From positions 122,788-186,787 of the forward strand of contig JOEL01000010.1 of the NCBI GenBank assembly GCA_000720995.1: a stretch of DNA of 64,000 nucleotides. The letters run 5' to 3'. This DNA is from Streptomyces celluloflavus. GTDB lineage: Bacteria; Actinomycetota; Actinomycetes; Streptomycetales; Streptomycetaceae. Shown in pieces: positions 7,948 to 15,954 of the stretch (positions are counted from its first letter, which is position 1; each line of letters starts with the position of its first letter). The translations under genes and the position numbers were made by a program. The notes under the pieces were generated by a model that saw nothing but the letters and a program-made list of their open reading frames with translations, did no database searches and was not told where the DNA came from.

Positions 7948-9434
7948 CCGGCCGGGCCGGGGCGGGCGTCAGCGAAGTGGCCGGTGCGTGGCGGCTGTTC
8001 ATCGGCGGGGAGTGGACCGAGCCGGAGCTGGGGTACTACGACGTGCTGAACCCGGCGACCGAGGAGGTCGTCGGACGGGCGCCGGAGGCGAGCGGGGCGC
8101 AGGTGGCCGCGGCGGTGGACGCGGCCCGCGACGCCTTCGAGAGCTGGTCGCGGACGGCCCCCGAGGAGCGGGCCGCCGTCCTGGACCGTACGGCGGCGGT
8201 GCTGCGCCGCGAGTCCGCCGGGTACGCGGAGCTGGCGCAGGCGGAGAGCGGCGCGACGGCCGCCACCGCGCGGGGGATGCAGGTCGGGGTGGCCGCTGCG
8301 CGCTTCCGGCGGTACGCGCGCGGCGCCCTGGAGCCGCTGGAGACCGGGCTGCCGCCGCAGGTCAACGAGGCGGGGCCGCTGGGGAAGGCGGGCGTCCTCG
8401 GGGCGCTCGCGGTGCGCCGCCCGGTGGGCGTGGTCGCCTGCATCACCTCGTACAACAACCCGTGGGCCAACCCGGCGGGCAAGGTCGCGCCGGCGCTGGC
8501 GATGGGCAACACGGTCGTCGTCAAACCGGCGCCGCAGGATCCGCTGTCGGTGTACCGGATGGCCGAGGCGCTGGCCGAGGCCGGGGCGCCGCCGGGGGTG
8601 GTCAATGTCGTCACCGGTGCGCGCCCGGAGGTCGGGGAGGCGGTGGTGGCGGCGGACGGTGTGGACATGGTCAGCTTCACCGGTTCGACGGCCGTCGGGC
8701 AGCGGATCGCGGAGGTGTGCGGCCGCGGGATGAAGCGGCAGCTGATGGAGCTGGGCGGCAAGGGCGCGGCGCTGGTCTTCGACGACGCCGATCTGCGCTC
8801 GGCGGTGGCCGGTATCGGCACGACGTTCTCCTTCTACAGCGGGCAGATCTGCACCGCGCCGACCCGGGTGCTGGCGCAGCGCGGGATCTACCGGCGGCTG
8901 GTGGAGGGACTCGCCCGGTACGCGGAGCAGTTGACGGTCGGCGATCCGCGGGAGCGGGGGACCGTCGTCGGCCCGGTGATCTCCGCGGCGCACCGGGACC
9001 GTATCGAGTCGTATGTGGCGCTGGCGGCCGAGGAGGGCGCGCGGCTGGTGACCGGCGGCGAGCGCCCGGCGCGGGAGCGCGGCTTCTATGTCGCGCCGAC
9101 GCTCTTCGCGGACTGTACGCACGCGATGCGGGTGGTGCGCGAGGAGATCTTCGGCCCGGTGGTGGCGGTCGTGCCCTTCGACGACGAGGAGGAGGGCATT
9201 GCGCTCGCCAACGACAGCGACTACGGGCTGCTGGACTATGTCTGGTCCGGCGATGTGGCCCGCGCCTTCCGGGTCGCGGGGCGGCTGCGGGCCGGCGGGG
9301 TCGGGGTCAACACCATCGGCCGGCACATGGAGGCCCCGTTCGGCGGCTTCAAGCGCAGCGGGGTCGGCCGCGATGTGGGCTCGTACGCGCTGCACGCGTA
9401 CAGCGAGTTGCAGTCCGTCGTCTGGCCGGGGTGA
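7944..9434 (+). CDS. Aldehyde dehydrogenase family protein
   Basis: A 496-residue NAD(P)+-dependent aldehyde dehydrogenase. The cofactor lysine segment TVVVKPAPQDPLS, the FTGSTAVG loop, the general-base glutamate in LMELGGKGAALVFDDAD and the catalytic cysteine in SGQICTAPTRV are all present, as is the C-terminal GGFKRSGVGRDVG. I chose the GTG at 7944 because it overlaps the stop of the preceding gene (GTGA), the usual coupling in this genome; the open frame extends further upstream only antisense to nothing useful. As the last gene of the operon it probably oxidises the aldehyde generated by the monooxygenase and amidohydrolase steps. Confidence 0.92.
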   Translation: MTGRAGAGVSEVAGAWRLFIGGEWTEPELGYYDVLNPATEEVVGRAPEASGAQVAAAVDAARDAFESWSRTAPEERAAVLDRTAAVLRRESAGYAELAQAESGATAATARGMQVGVAAARFRRYARGALEPLETGLPPQVNEAGPLGKAGVLGALAVRRPVGVVACITSYNNPWANPAGKVAPALAMGNTVVVKPAPQDPLSVYRMAEALAEAGAPPGVVNVVTGARPEVGEAVVAADGVDMVSFTGSTAVGQRIAEVCGRGMKRQLMELGGKGAALVFDDADLRSAVAGIGTTFSFYSGQICTAPTRVLAQRGIYRRLVEGLARYAEQLTVGDPRERGTVVGPVISAAHRDRIESYVALAAEEGARLVTGGERPARERGFYVAPTLFADCTHAMRVVREEIFGPVVAVVPFDDEEEGIALANDSDYGLLDYVWSGDVARAFRVAGRLRAGGVGVNTIGRHMEAPFGGFKRSGVGRDVGSYALHAYSELQSVVWPG

Positions 9435-9659
9435 GGCGTCGCGGAGGCCGGCGGGAAATTTTTGAACCGCCATAAAACGGACAGCGCTGCGGTTATCGCA
9501 ATGCGGAAGAGTTGGGTTGTGCCCCGTAAGTCAAAGGTGCAGCCCGGCTTCTTCTCCCTATTGCTTGGTCATCATTGAAAATTCACCTGTGTAGCGAAGG
9601 TGTCGACGGCGGAGCTTGGTGCTCCGGATGCGGAAACAGCAGCGCTTAACGTCCTGTTC

Positions 9660-11225
9660 ATGGTTCAGGTAGACCCCCGGCCCCAGACCGGAGACACGGT
9701 AACGAGCGTCGTCGGTACCAGCAGCGACACCCGTAACAAGGGCCTCAGCGGCAACTCCGTCGGCCTGCTCGGCAGCTCGGTGATCGGCATCTCGACCGTC
9801 GCGCCCGTGTACTGCCTCACCTCCACCCTCGGGCCGACCGTCAGCAAGGTCGGCCTCCAGATGCCCGCCGTCTTCCTCGCGGGCTTCCTGCCGATGCTGC
9901 TCGTCGCCTTCGCCTACCGCGAGCTGAACAAGGCGGTCCCCGACTGCGGCACCTCCTTCACCTGGTCGGTGAAGGCGTTCGGCCCGCGCATCGGCTGGAT
10001 GTGCGGCTGGGGCCTGGTGATCGCGACGATCATCGTGCTCTCCAACCTGGCCGGCGTCGCCACCTCGTTCTTCTACCTCCTGCTCGGTGAACTCACCGGC
10101 AATCCGGCCGTCGCCGCCCTGGACGGCAACAAAGTCGTCCACGTCCTGACCTGCCTGGCCTTCATCGCCGTCGCCACGGCCATCAGCTACCGCGGGATGA
10201 CCGCCACCAAGGGCGTGCAGTACGCGCTGGTCGGCCTGCAGCTCGCGGTGCTCGCCGTCTTCATCGTGATGGCCGTGATCAAGGCCCGCGCCGGCGAGTT
10301 CGCCGGCTCCCTCGACTTCTCCTGGACCTGGTTCGACCCGTTCGCCGTCGAGTCCTTCTCCGCCTTCACGGCAGGTCTGTCGCTCTCCATCTTCATGTTC
10401 TGGGGCTGGGACACCTGCCTCACGGTCAACGAGGAGACCGAGGGCAGCAAGCAGACGCCCGGCCGCGCCGCCCTGCTGGCCATGGTCGTGCTGATCGGCT
10501 CCTACCTGCTCACCGCGGTGGCCGCCCAGATGTTCTCCGGCGTCGGCGACAAGGGACCGGGCCTGGGCAACCCGGACACCGCCGACAACGTCTTCGCCAC
10601 CCTCGCCAACCCCGTCATGGGCACCGTGCTCGGCGTGCTGCTCTTCGTCGCGGTCCTCGCCTCGGCCGCCGCCAGCCTCCAGACCACCTTCATCCCGGTG
10701 GCCCGTACGGTCCTGGCGATGAGCGCGTACGAGGCGCTGCCGCCGTCCTTCGCCCGGATCCACCCGCGGTTCCGCTCCCCGGGCAAGGCCACCGTCGCGG
10801 CCGGTGTGGCCACCGGCGTCTTCTACGCCGTGATGACCTTCCTCAGCGAGAACGTCCTCGTCGACACCATCTACGCGCTCGGCCTCATGATCTGCTTCTA
10901 CTACGCGATCACCGCCTTCGCCTGTGCCTGGTTCTTCCGCCGCGAGCTGCGCAACTCGACCCGCGACCTGCTGTTCAAGGGCGTTTTCCCGGCCCTCGGC
11001 GGGGTCGTCCTGACGGCCGTCTTCCTCAAGACGCTGATCGATATGTGGAACCCCGCCTACGGCTCCGGCAGTTCGGTCTTCGGTATCGGCTCGGTCTTCA
11101 TCATCGGCGTCGGCCTGCTGCTCGTCGGCTTCCTGATCATGCTGGTGATGCAGCGCCGCAGCCCGGGGTTCTTCCGCGGCGAGGTGCTCACGCGGTCCAC
11201 CCCGGCGATGGTGGTGGAGGAGTAG
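9660..11225 (+). CDS. APC-superfamily amino acid permease
   Basis: A 521-residue inner-membrane transporter with about 12 hydrophobic helices, of the amino acid/polyamine/organocation superfamily. The first helix carries the unwound-helix signature region GSSVIGISTVAPVYCLTSTLGP, and the TM3-like segment WGLVIATIIVLSNLAGVATS follows. The start at 9660 (MVQVDPRPQTGD) fits family N-termini I remember; a GTG 60 bp upstream at 9600 in the same frame is an alternative, and neither has a strong ribosome site. It stands alone between the aldehyde dehydrogenase and a terminator. The transported amino acid cannot be told. Confidence 0.85.
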   Translation: MVQVDPRPQTGDTVTSVVGTSSDTRNKGLSGNSVGLLGSSVIGISTVAPVYCLTSTLGPTVSKVGLQMPAVFLAGFLPMLLVAFAYRELNKAVPDCGTSFTWSVKAFGPRIGWMCGWGLVIATIIVLSNLAGVATSFFYLLLGELTGNPAVAALDGNKVVHVLTCLAFIAVATAISYRGMTATKGVQYALVGLQLAVLAVFIVMAVIKARAGEFAGSLDFSWTWFDPFAVESFSAFTAGLSLSIFMFWGWDTCLTVNEETEGSKQTPGRAALLAMVVLIGSYLLTAVAAQMFSGVGDKGPGLGNPDTADNVFATLANPVMGTVLGVLLFVAVLASAAASLQTTFIPVARTVLAMSAYEALPPSFARIHPRFRSPGKATVAAGVATGVFYAVMTFLSENVLVDTIYALGLMICFYYAITAFACAWFFRRELRNSTRDLLFKGVFPALGGVVLTAVFLKTLIDMWNPAYGSGSSVFGIGSVFIIGVGLLLVGFLIMLVMQRRSPGFFRGEVLTRSTPAMVVEE

Positions 11226-11266
11226 GGGTAGGAGTCGGGGTAGCGGCGGGGCGGCTTTCCCGTGGG

Positions 11267-11303
11267 TGCGGACCCCGTTCGCTGTGCTCGGACGGGGTCC
11301 GCA
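11267..11303 (+). terminator. Strong hairpin after the APC permease
   Basis: TGCGGACCCCGT at 11267-11278 pairs perfectly with ACGGGGTCCGCA at 11292-11303 around a 13-nt loop, 42 bp past the permease stop. There is no U-run, as is common in Streptomyces terminators. Confidence 0.75.
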
Positions 11304-11407
11304 TCCGTCCGCGCATAACGGCCGGGGCTGCGCCCGTTGGCGGATGGCATCCGGCGTACGGCGCTCCGTCCGCGGGTACCGGTCCGCCCCGCCCGCGGCC
11401 CGCGCGG

Positions 11408-12313
11408 TCAGCTGACGGTCAGGATCGCCTTGCCGCGGATCTCGCGGTTGACGAGGGCGGTGGCGGTCTCGCCGGCCTGTGCCCAGTCGGCCACCCGATC
11501 CACGCTCGGCTGGAGGCGGCCCTCGGCCGTGAGGCGGACGAGGTGGGCCAGATCGGCGCCGGTGTCGCCGCCGGCCTGGATGCCGACGAGGGTCAGCCGG
11601 CCCAAGGGCAGCTGGTAGGGCTGGATCGGGGTCGGCTCGCCCGAGGTGGAGCCGATGGAGATGACCGTGCCGCCCGGGGCGGTACGGCCGAGCAGTTCGG
11701 CGAGGAGTGACCCGCCGACGTTGTCCAGCACGATGTCCACCGGGGTGTCGAGGCCGGTCGGGTCGGTCAGCACATGGTCCGCGCCGAGCGCGGCCAGACC
11801 CTCGCCACGGGCCGGGCTGCCGACGAACGCGTACACCTCGGCGCCCGCCTGATGGGCGAGCTGGACCGCGAAGCGCCCCACACCGCCCGAGGCGCCGGTG
11901 ACGGCCACGCGCTGTCCGGGGCGGACCTCCGCCGTACGGAGCGCGCGCAGCGCCGTCAGGCCCGCCACGGGGAGGGCGGCGGCCGTGCTGAAGTCCACCG
12001 TGTCGGGCAGCACCGCGAGTTCACCGACCGGGACGGCGCGCAGCTCGGCCCAGCCGGCGTCCCAGCCCCAGGTGACGACCCGGTCGCCGGGCCGGGGTCC
12101 GCGACCGCTCGCGGCGGCCCGCTCGACCACGCCCGCCGCGTCCCAGCCCGGGACGGTCCCCTCGGCGACCTCCTCGGACTTGGGCAGTTCGCCGTAGTTC
12201 AGCGATACCGCGCTGATTTTGACCAGTACCTCATCGGGCCCGGGGACCGGGTCGGGGACGGTACCGAGAGCGAGCCGACCGGGCGCGGAATGATCGACAA
12301 CGAGCGCACGCAT
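11408..12313 (-). CDS. Zinc-independent MDR / quinone oxidoreductase-like protein
   Basis: A 301-residue medium-chain dehydrogenase/reductase. The N-terminal GroES-like fold (VLVKISAVSLNYGELPKSEEVAEGTVPGWDAAGVVE) is followed by the Rossmann motif VTGASGGVGRFAVQLAHQAGAEVYA near residues 135-160. Cysteine ligands for structural or catalytic zinc are absent, as in NADPH:quinone oxidoreductases. It may reduce quinones or alpha,beta-unsaturated carbonyls. The ATG at 12313 is the only sensible start. No operon partner: the next gene upstream ends 103 bp away. Confidence 0.88.
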   Translation of the reverse strand: MRALVVDHSAPGRLALGTVPDPVPGPDEVLVKISAVSLNYGELPKSEEVAEGTVPGWDAAGVVERAAASGRGPRPGDRVVTWGWDAGWAELRAVPVGELAVLPDTVDFSTAAALPVAGLTALRALRTAEVRPGQRVAVTGASGGVGRFAVQLAHQAGAEVYAFVGSPARGEGLAALGADHVLTDPTGLDTPVDIVLDNVGGSLLAELLGRTAPGGTVISIGSTSGEPTPIQPYQLPLGRLTLVGIQAGGDTGADLAHLVRLTAEGRLQPSVDRVADWAQAGETATALVNREIRGKAILTVS

Positions 12314-12415
12314 CAGAGATTCCTCCTCGATGGAGCAGAACCGGAACTGTCTGTGCGCCGCAACCGGTGGGTGGCTCCGGTTATTCCGCGGTCCGGGCGG
12401 AAGCGGTTCCGGGAT

Positions 12416-13942
12416 TCAGTCGCGGCCCAGGAAGACCGGGTTGGTGAGGGCGGCCATCGGGCCCGGGAGCCCCGGGACGGTCGCGGGGTGGCGGACCTCG
12501 GCGCGTATGTAGGCGGCGTGGTCGGGGGTGGTCTGCCAGCTGACGGTGCCGGTACCGGCGGGCGGGAGCGGCGCCGTGTACACGCTGCCCTGGTCGGTGA
12601 CGAAGCCGACCGTGCAGCCCGGGGCGCCGGAGACCGCCAGCCGGGCGGTGACCCGGTCCGTGCGGGGAACGGCGAGGCGCTCGGAGATGCCGGCGTGCGC
12701 ACCGCGCTCCCCGCTGACGGTGAAGGTGAGGTCGATCTCCGAGGACTCGGCTATCCAGACCCGGCCGGCCCGGATGCCGTCCTGGAGGGCGCGCCGGGAG
12801 AGGTCGTCGGCCAGTACGACGGTCTGCGGGAGGCCGACGACGTCCGGGTCGCGATGGGCGTCGCTGTGGCCGACGGCGGGCAGCCAGGCCGCCCGGCCGC
12901 GGGTGTGGGCGACGAGGGTGTTGTCCCATTCGGCGAGGGTGATCTCGTCATCGGGGGTGTACGGGCCGTTCCAGACCTCCACCGCGTCCGCCTCGGTCAG
13001 GCCGAACTTCCAGCCGCAGCCCAGGCAGGTGGCGTGCGGATGCGCCGGGATGACCAGGCCGCCGGCCCGCCGGATGGCGCGCGCGTATCTGCCGAAGGCG
13101 TTGTCGCGGGCCCGGTAGCGCCAGTCGATGAACGTGCCGGCGTCGGTGCCCATCGCCACCACGTGGCCATTGCGGGTGGTGATCTCCTCGCCGGTGAGAA
13201 TGAGCAGGTCATCGCCCCACAGGCCGGCCCAGGCGCCGTGTGCGGAGGTGGTGTTGTGCTCGGAGGTGTTGATGAAGTCCAGCCCGGCGGCGCGGGCCAG
13301 CGCGGCGATCTCGGCGGGCGTGCGCCTGCCGTCGGAGTGGACCGAGTGCAGATGGCTGTCCCCCCGGTACCACGCCCGGCCGCGGCCCCGGGCGCGCTCG
13401 GGCGGATGGACGGGCGCGGGGGTGTGCCCCCGGGGGCCGTAGCGCAGGGTGACACTGACGTCGTAGACCAGGCCCTGGGGCGCGATGGTGTACGGACCGA
13501 GCGCGATATGCCAGGTGCCGGCGTTGACGGGGCCCGGGAGGTACCCGGGGGTGGCGTCGTCGGCGCGCAGGAAGAACTCCGTACGCGCCCCGCCCGACCA
13601 GCCGCGGAAGCCCGCAACGCCCAGGGCCGTACCGCGTTCGTCGAAGATCCCGATGTCGCAGGCGTTACCGGACGTGCCCTCGGGGACGGCGGGTCTGTCA
13701 TAGCGGTAGGCGACGGCGATCTCGCGGACGCCGGGCGGCACTTCGACCGGGAGATAGACGAAGTCCGGTGCGCCCGCCGGCAGCCGCCCGGTGACCCTGC
13801 GGGTCTGCTCGCCCCGGGCGCGGCCCGCCCCCGCGGGGTGCCCGGCCGCGGGCGCCGCGGCGGCGAAACTCACGCCGTTGAGCGTGAGCGCACCCGCCGC
13901 ACCCGCGGCTGCCGCAAGCTTCAGAACGTCGCGCCGGTCCAT
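12416..13942 (-). CDS. Tat-exported CehA/McbA-type PHP-domain metallohydrolase
   Basis: A 508-residue predicted secreted hydrolase. It starts MDRRDVLKLAAAAGAAGALTL, a twin-arginine signal with an Ala-rich hydrophobic core, so it is likely exported folded by Tat. After a beta-rich region (residues about 45-190) comes the PHP domain: RGDSHLHSVHSDGRRTPAEIA (metal-binding HLH and D), NTSEHNTTSAHGAWAG, LTGEEITTRNGHVVAMG, IPAHPHA and VGHSDAHRDPDVVG. These are the metal ligands of the CehA/McbA carbaryl-hydrolase-like family, and phosphoesterase or amidase activity is possible. I chose the start at 13942 for the Tat signal; the frame is open far upstream but antisense to another gene. The promoter side contains seven 10-bp repeats. 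Confidence 0.88.
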   Translation of the reverse strand: MDRRDVLKLAAAAGAAGALTLNGVSFAAAAPAAGHPAGAGRARGEQTRRVTGRLPAGAPDFVYLPVEVPPGVREIAVAYRYDRPAVPEGTSGNACDIGIFDERGTALGVAGFRGWSGGARTEFFLRADDATPGYLPGPVNAGTWHIALGPYTIAPQGLVYDVSVTLRYGPRGHTPAPVHPPERARGRGRAWYRGDSHLHSVHSDGRRTPAEIAALARAAGLDFINTSEHNTTSAHGAWAGLWGDDLLILTGEEITTRNGHVVAMGTDAGTFIDWRYRARDNAFGRYARAIRRAGGLVIPAHPHATCLGCGWKFGLTEADAVEVWNGPYTPDDEITLAEWDNTLVAHTRGRAAWLPAVGHSDAHRDPDVVGLPQTVVLADDLSRRALQDGIRAGRVWIAESSEIDLTFTVSGERGAHAGISERLAVPRTDRVTARLAVSGAPGCTVGFVTDQGSVYTAPLPPAGTGTVSWQTTPDHAAYIRAEVRHPATVPGLPGPMAALTNPVFLGRD

Positions 13943-13970
13943 GCCGCCCCCTGTCCTCTGCCGCGGCCGC

Positions 13971-14040
13971 GTACTGCCCCGTACCGCCGCATACCGATTC
14001 GTAGCGCTGGGTATCGCCGTGTATCGCCTCGTGTCGTCGT
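13971..14040. repeat. Seven tandem 10-bp degenerate repeats between divergent genes
   Basis: Seven consecutive 10-mers begin at 13971, 13981, 13991, 14001, 14011, 14021 and 14031 and match GTAYCGCCNN (for example GTACTGCCCC, GTACCGCCGC, GTATCGCCGT, GTATCGCCTC). The spacing is close to one helical turn, so the units face one side of the DNA. The block begins 29 bp upstream of the PHP gene start and ends 110 bp before the 14150 gene. A protein-binding array is possible; simple repeat expansion is the alternative. Confidence 0.75.
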
Positions 14041-14149
14041 CTGAAAACTGTTGTACGCGGGTGTGACACGAAGGAAAAGGGCTGTGGATAACCCGCGGTC
14101 GGTAAGGCAACATGCGGTCACTCACACGCCTGACGCGGAGGTACCCCGC

Positions 14150-14974
14150 ATGCGGATCGCGACCACGATCTTCCTGACCGACGAGACGATCCGGCCGGAC
14201 CGGCTGGCCCGTGAGCTGGAGCAGCGTGGCTTCGCCGGCCTCTATCTCCCCGAGCACACCCACATCCCGGCGAGCCGCGACACCCCCGCCCCCATGGGCG
14301 AGCCGCTGCCCCGCGAATACGGCCGCACCCTCGACCCGTTCGTCGCGCTCGCCCAGGCCGCCGCCGTCACCGGGCGGCTCGGCCTGGGCACCGGCATCAC
14401 CCTCGTCGCCCAGCACGACCCGGTCGCCCTCGCCAAGCAGATCGCGACCCTCGACTTCCTCTCCGGCGGCCGTTTCACGCTCGGCGTCGGCTTCGGCTGG
14501 AACGTGGAGGAAGCCGCCGACCACGGTGTCCAGTGGTCCACCCGGCGCGAGCTGACGCGTGACCGGATGGCGCTGATGCGGGCCCTGTGGGCGGCGGAAC
14601 CGACGGCGTACAAGGGCGAGTTCGGATCCGTACGGGCCTCGTTCGCGTACCCCAAGCCGGCGAACGGCGCACCGCGCACCCTGGTCGGCGGCGCGGCCGG
14701 CCCCCGGCTCTTCGGGCAGATCACCGGGTACGCGGACGGCTGGCTGCCGATCGGCGGACGGGGCCTCGGCGAGAGCCTTCCGGAGCTGCGCCGGGTGTGG
14801 GCGGACGCCGGGCGGGCCGGTGACCCGGTGGTGGTGCCGTACGCCGTCAAACCGTCGGCCGGAAAACTGGCCTACTACCGGGACCTGGGCCTGACGGAGG
14901 TGGTGCTGCAGCTGCCACCGGCCGACGAGGCGACGGTGCTGCGGACCCTGGACGATTTCGCGCAGTACTTGTGA
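14150..14974 (+). CDS. LLM-class F420-dependent oxidoreductase
   Basis: A 274-residue luciferase-like protein with the short architecture typical of F420-dependent enzymes. Marks: MRIATTIFLTDETIRPDRLA, GFAGLYLPEHTHIPASRD near residue 30, LGLGTGITLVAQHDPVALAKQIATLDFLSGGRFTLGVGFGWNVEEAADHG in the middle and RTLVGGAAGPRLFGQI near residue 180. The ATG at 14150 follows GGAGG with 9-nt spacing; an upstream ATG in frame at 14051 lacks a ribosome site. It is monocistronic and divergent from the Tat-exported hydrolase. Substrate unknown. Confidence 0.9.
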   Translation: MRIATTIFLTDETIRPDRLARELEQRGFAGLYLPEHTHIPASRDTPAPMGEPLPREYGRTLDPFVALAQAAAVTGRLGLGTGITLVAQHDPVALAKQIATLDFLSGGRFTLGVGFGWNVEEAADHGVQWSTRRELTRDRMALMRALWAAEPTAYKGEFGSVRASFAYPKPANGAPRTLVGGAAGPRLFGQITGYADGWLPIGGRGLGESLPELRRVWADAGRAGDPVVVPYAVKPSAGKLAYYRDLGLTEVVLQLPPADEATVLRTLDDFAQYL

Positions 14975-15146
14975 CGGGTTCGGCCATTCGCGAGAGGGGG
15001 CGCCCGCCCGGGGGCATCGCGGGCGCGTCGGGCCCGCGACCGGCCGGCTGCCTAGGACCATCGGCGTACGGCGCCCGGGGCGGTTCCGGTACCGCAGACC
15101 GATCCGCGGCGGCCCCGGCCGGTCGTAGCGTCGATGGGGAAGTCCC

Positions 15147-15235
15147 GCGGAGCGGAAATCGGCGGAGCGGAAATCACGGAGCGAAAGCCCGCGAAGCGAA
15201 GGCCCGCGGAGCGGAAATCACGAAGCGGGAGGCGC
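15147..15235 (+). repeat. Six 14-15 bp repeats (CGGAGCGGAAATC type)
   Basis: CGGAGCGGAAATC occurs at 15148, 15163 and 15206, with diverged copies near 15177, 15192 and 15221. It lies in the 427-bp gap before the VOC gene. No gene or promoter is evident inside it. Confidence 0.7.
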
Positions 15236-15290
15236 CCAGCCGGAGACACGGAGCCGGAACCGACCAACCGCACAGCCGTCACGTCGGACC

Positions 15291-15383
15291 GGATCCACCG
15301 ACCAGATCCACCGACCAGCCCCCCCAAGCAGACCCATCGAGCAGATCCACCAAGTAGATCCACAGATCAGATCCACAGATCAA
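15291..15383 (+). repeat. CAGATCCAC-type direct repeats
   Basis: Imperfect repeats of GATCCACCGACCA and CAGATCCAC(A/C) run from 15291 to 15383, ending 19 bp before the start of the VOC gene and so forming its 5' leader. They are AT-richer than their surroundings. Function unknown. Confidence 0.65.
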
Positions 15384-15401
15384 CGGTCCAAGGAGATCAC
15401 C

Positions 15402-15800
15402 ATGCCTCGACTCGACCACACGATCGTGCACAGCACCGACCGTCGCGCCTCCGCGCGGTTCCTGGCCGACCTTCTGGGGGCTCCCGAGCCCAAGGAGTAC
15501 GGCCCGTTCGCCGCCGTCCGGCTGGACAACGTGGTGCTGGACTACGCGGAGCATCTCGCCGCCGGAGGGGAGTTCGTCCCCACGCACTACGCGATCCTGG
15601 TGACGGAGGACGAGTTCGACGCGATCCTGGCCCGCATCCAGGCCCGTGAGCTGCCCTACTGGGCCGACCCTCAGCACAGCCAGCCGCAGGTGATCAACCA
15701 CCTGGACGGCGGCCGCGGCGTCTATCTGGACGACCCCGACGGCCACAACCTGGAGTTCCTGACCCGGACTTACTCCGACGAGCTCCTGGCGGGCCTGTAA
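15402..15800 (+). CDS. VOC-family (glyoxalase/dioxygenase fold) protein
   Basis: A 132-residue cytosolic protein with the vicinal-oxygen-chelate fold. The N-terminal LDHTIVHSTDRRASARFLADLLGAPEP supplies the first metal histidine, HYAILVTEDEFDAIL the second half's first strand, and the GRGVYLDDPDGHNLEFLTRTY tail the C-terminal glutamate and histidine region. AAGGAG precedes the ATG. VOC proteins include glyoxalases, dioxygenases and antibiotic-binding proteins; nothing here decides which. Transcribed alone. Confidence 0.88.
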   Translation: MPRLDHTIVHSTDRRASARFLADLLGAPEPKEYGPFAAVRLDNVVLDYAEHLAAGGEFVPTHYAILVTEDEFDAILARIQARELPYWADPQHSQPQVINHLDGGRGVYLDDPDGHNLEFLTRTYSDELLAGL

Positions 15801-15954
15801 CCGGGGCGGCCGCTCCGGTGGCCGGACGCACCCCGCGTGCGCGGACGTGCCCCGATCCGCTGCGGAGGCAACCTCCGTCTGACGTGATCAGCGGCACACC
15901 GGCCACCGGTTGTCCGGCGGCGGCGCTGTCGGTGGGCGCTCGTATGCTCGGAGG

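Noticed and set aside
5509-9473. Long minus-strand frames of 711-758 codons
   Set aside because: Antisense to the amidohydrolase and aldehyde dehydrogenase genes; no recognisable domain.
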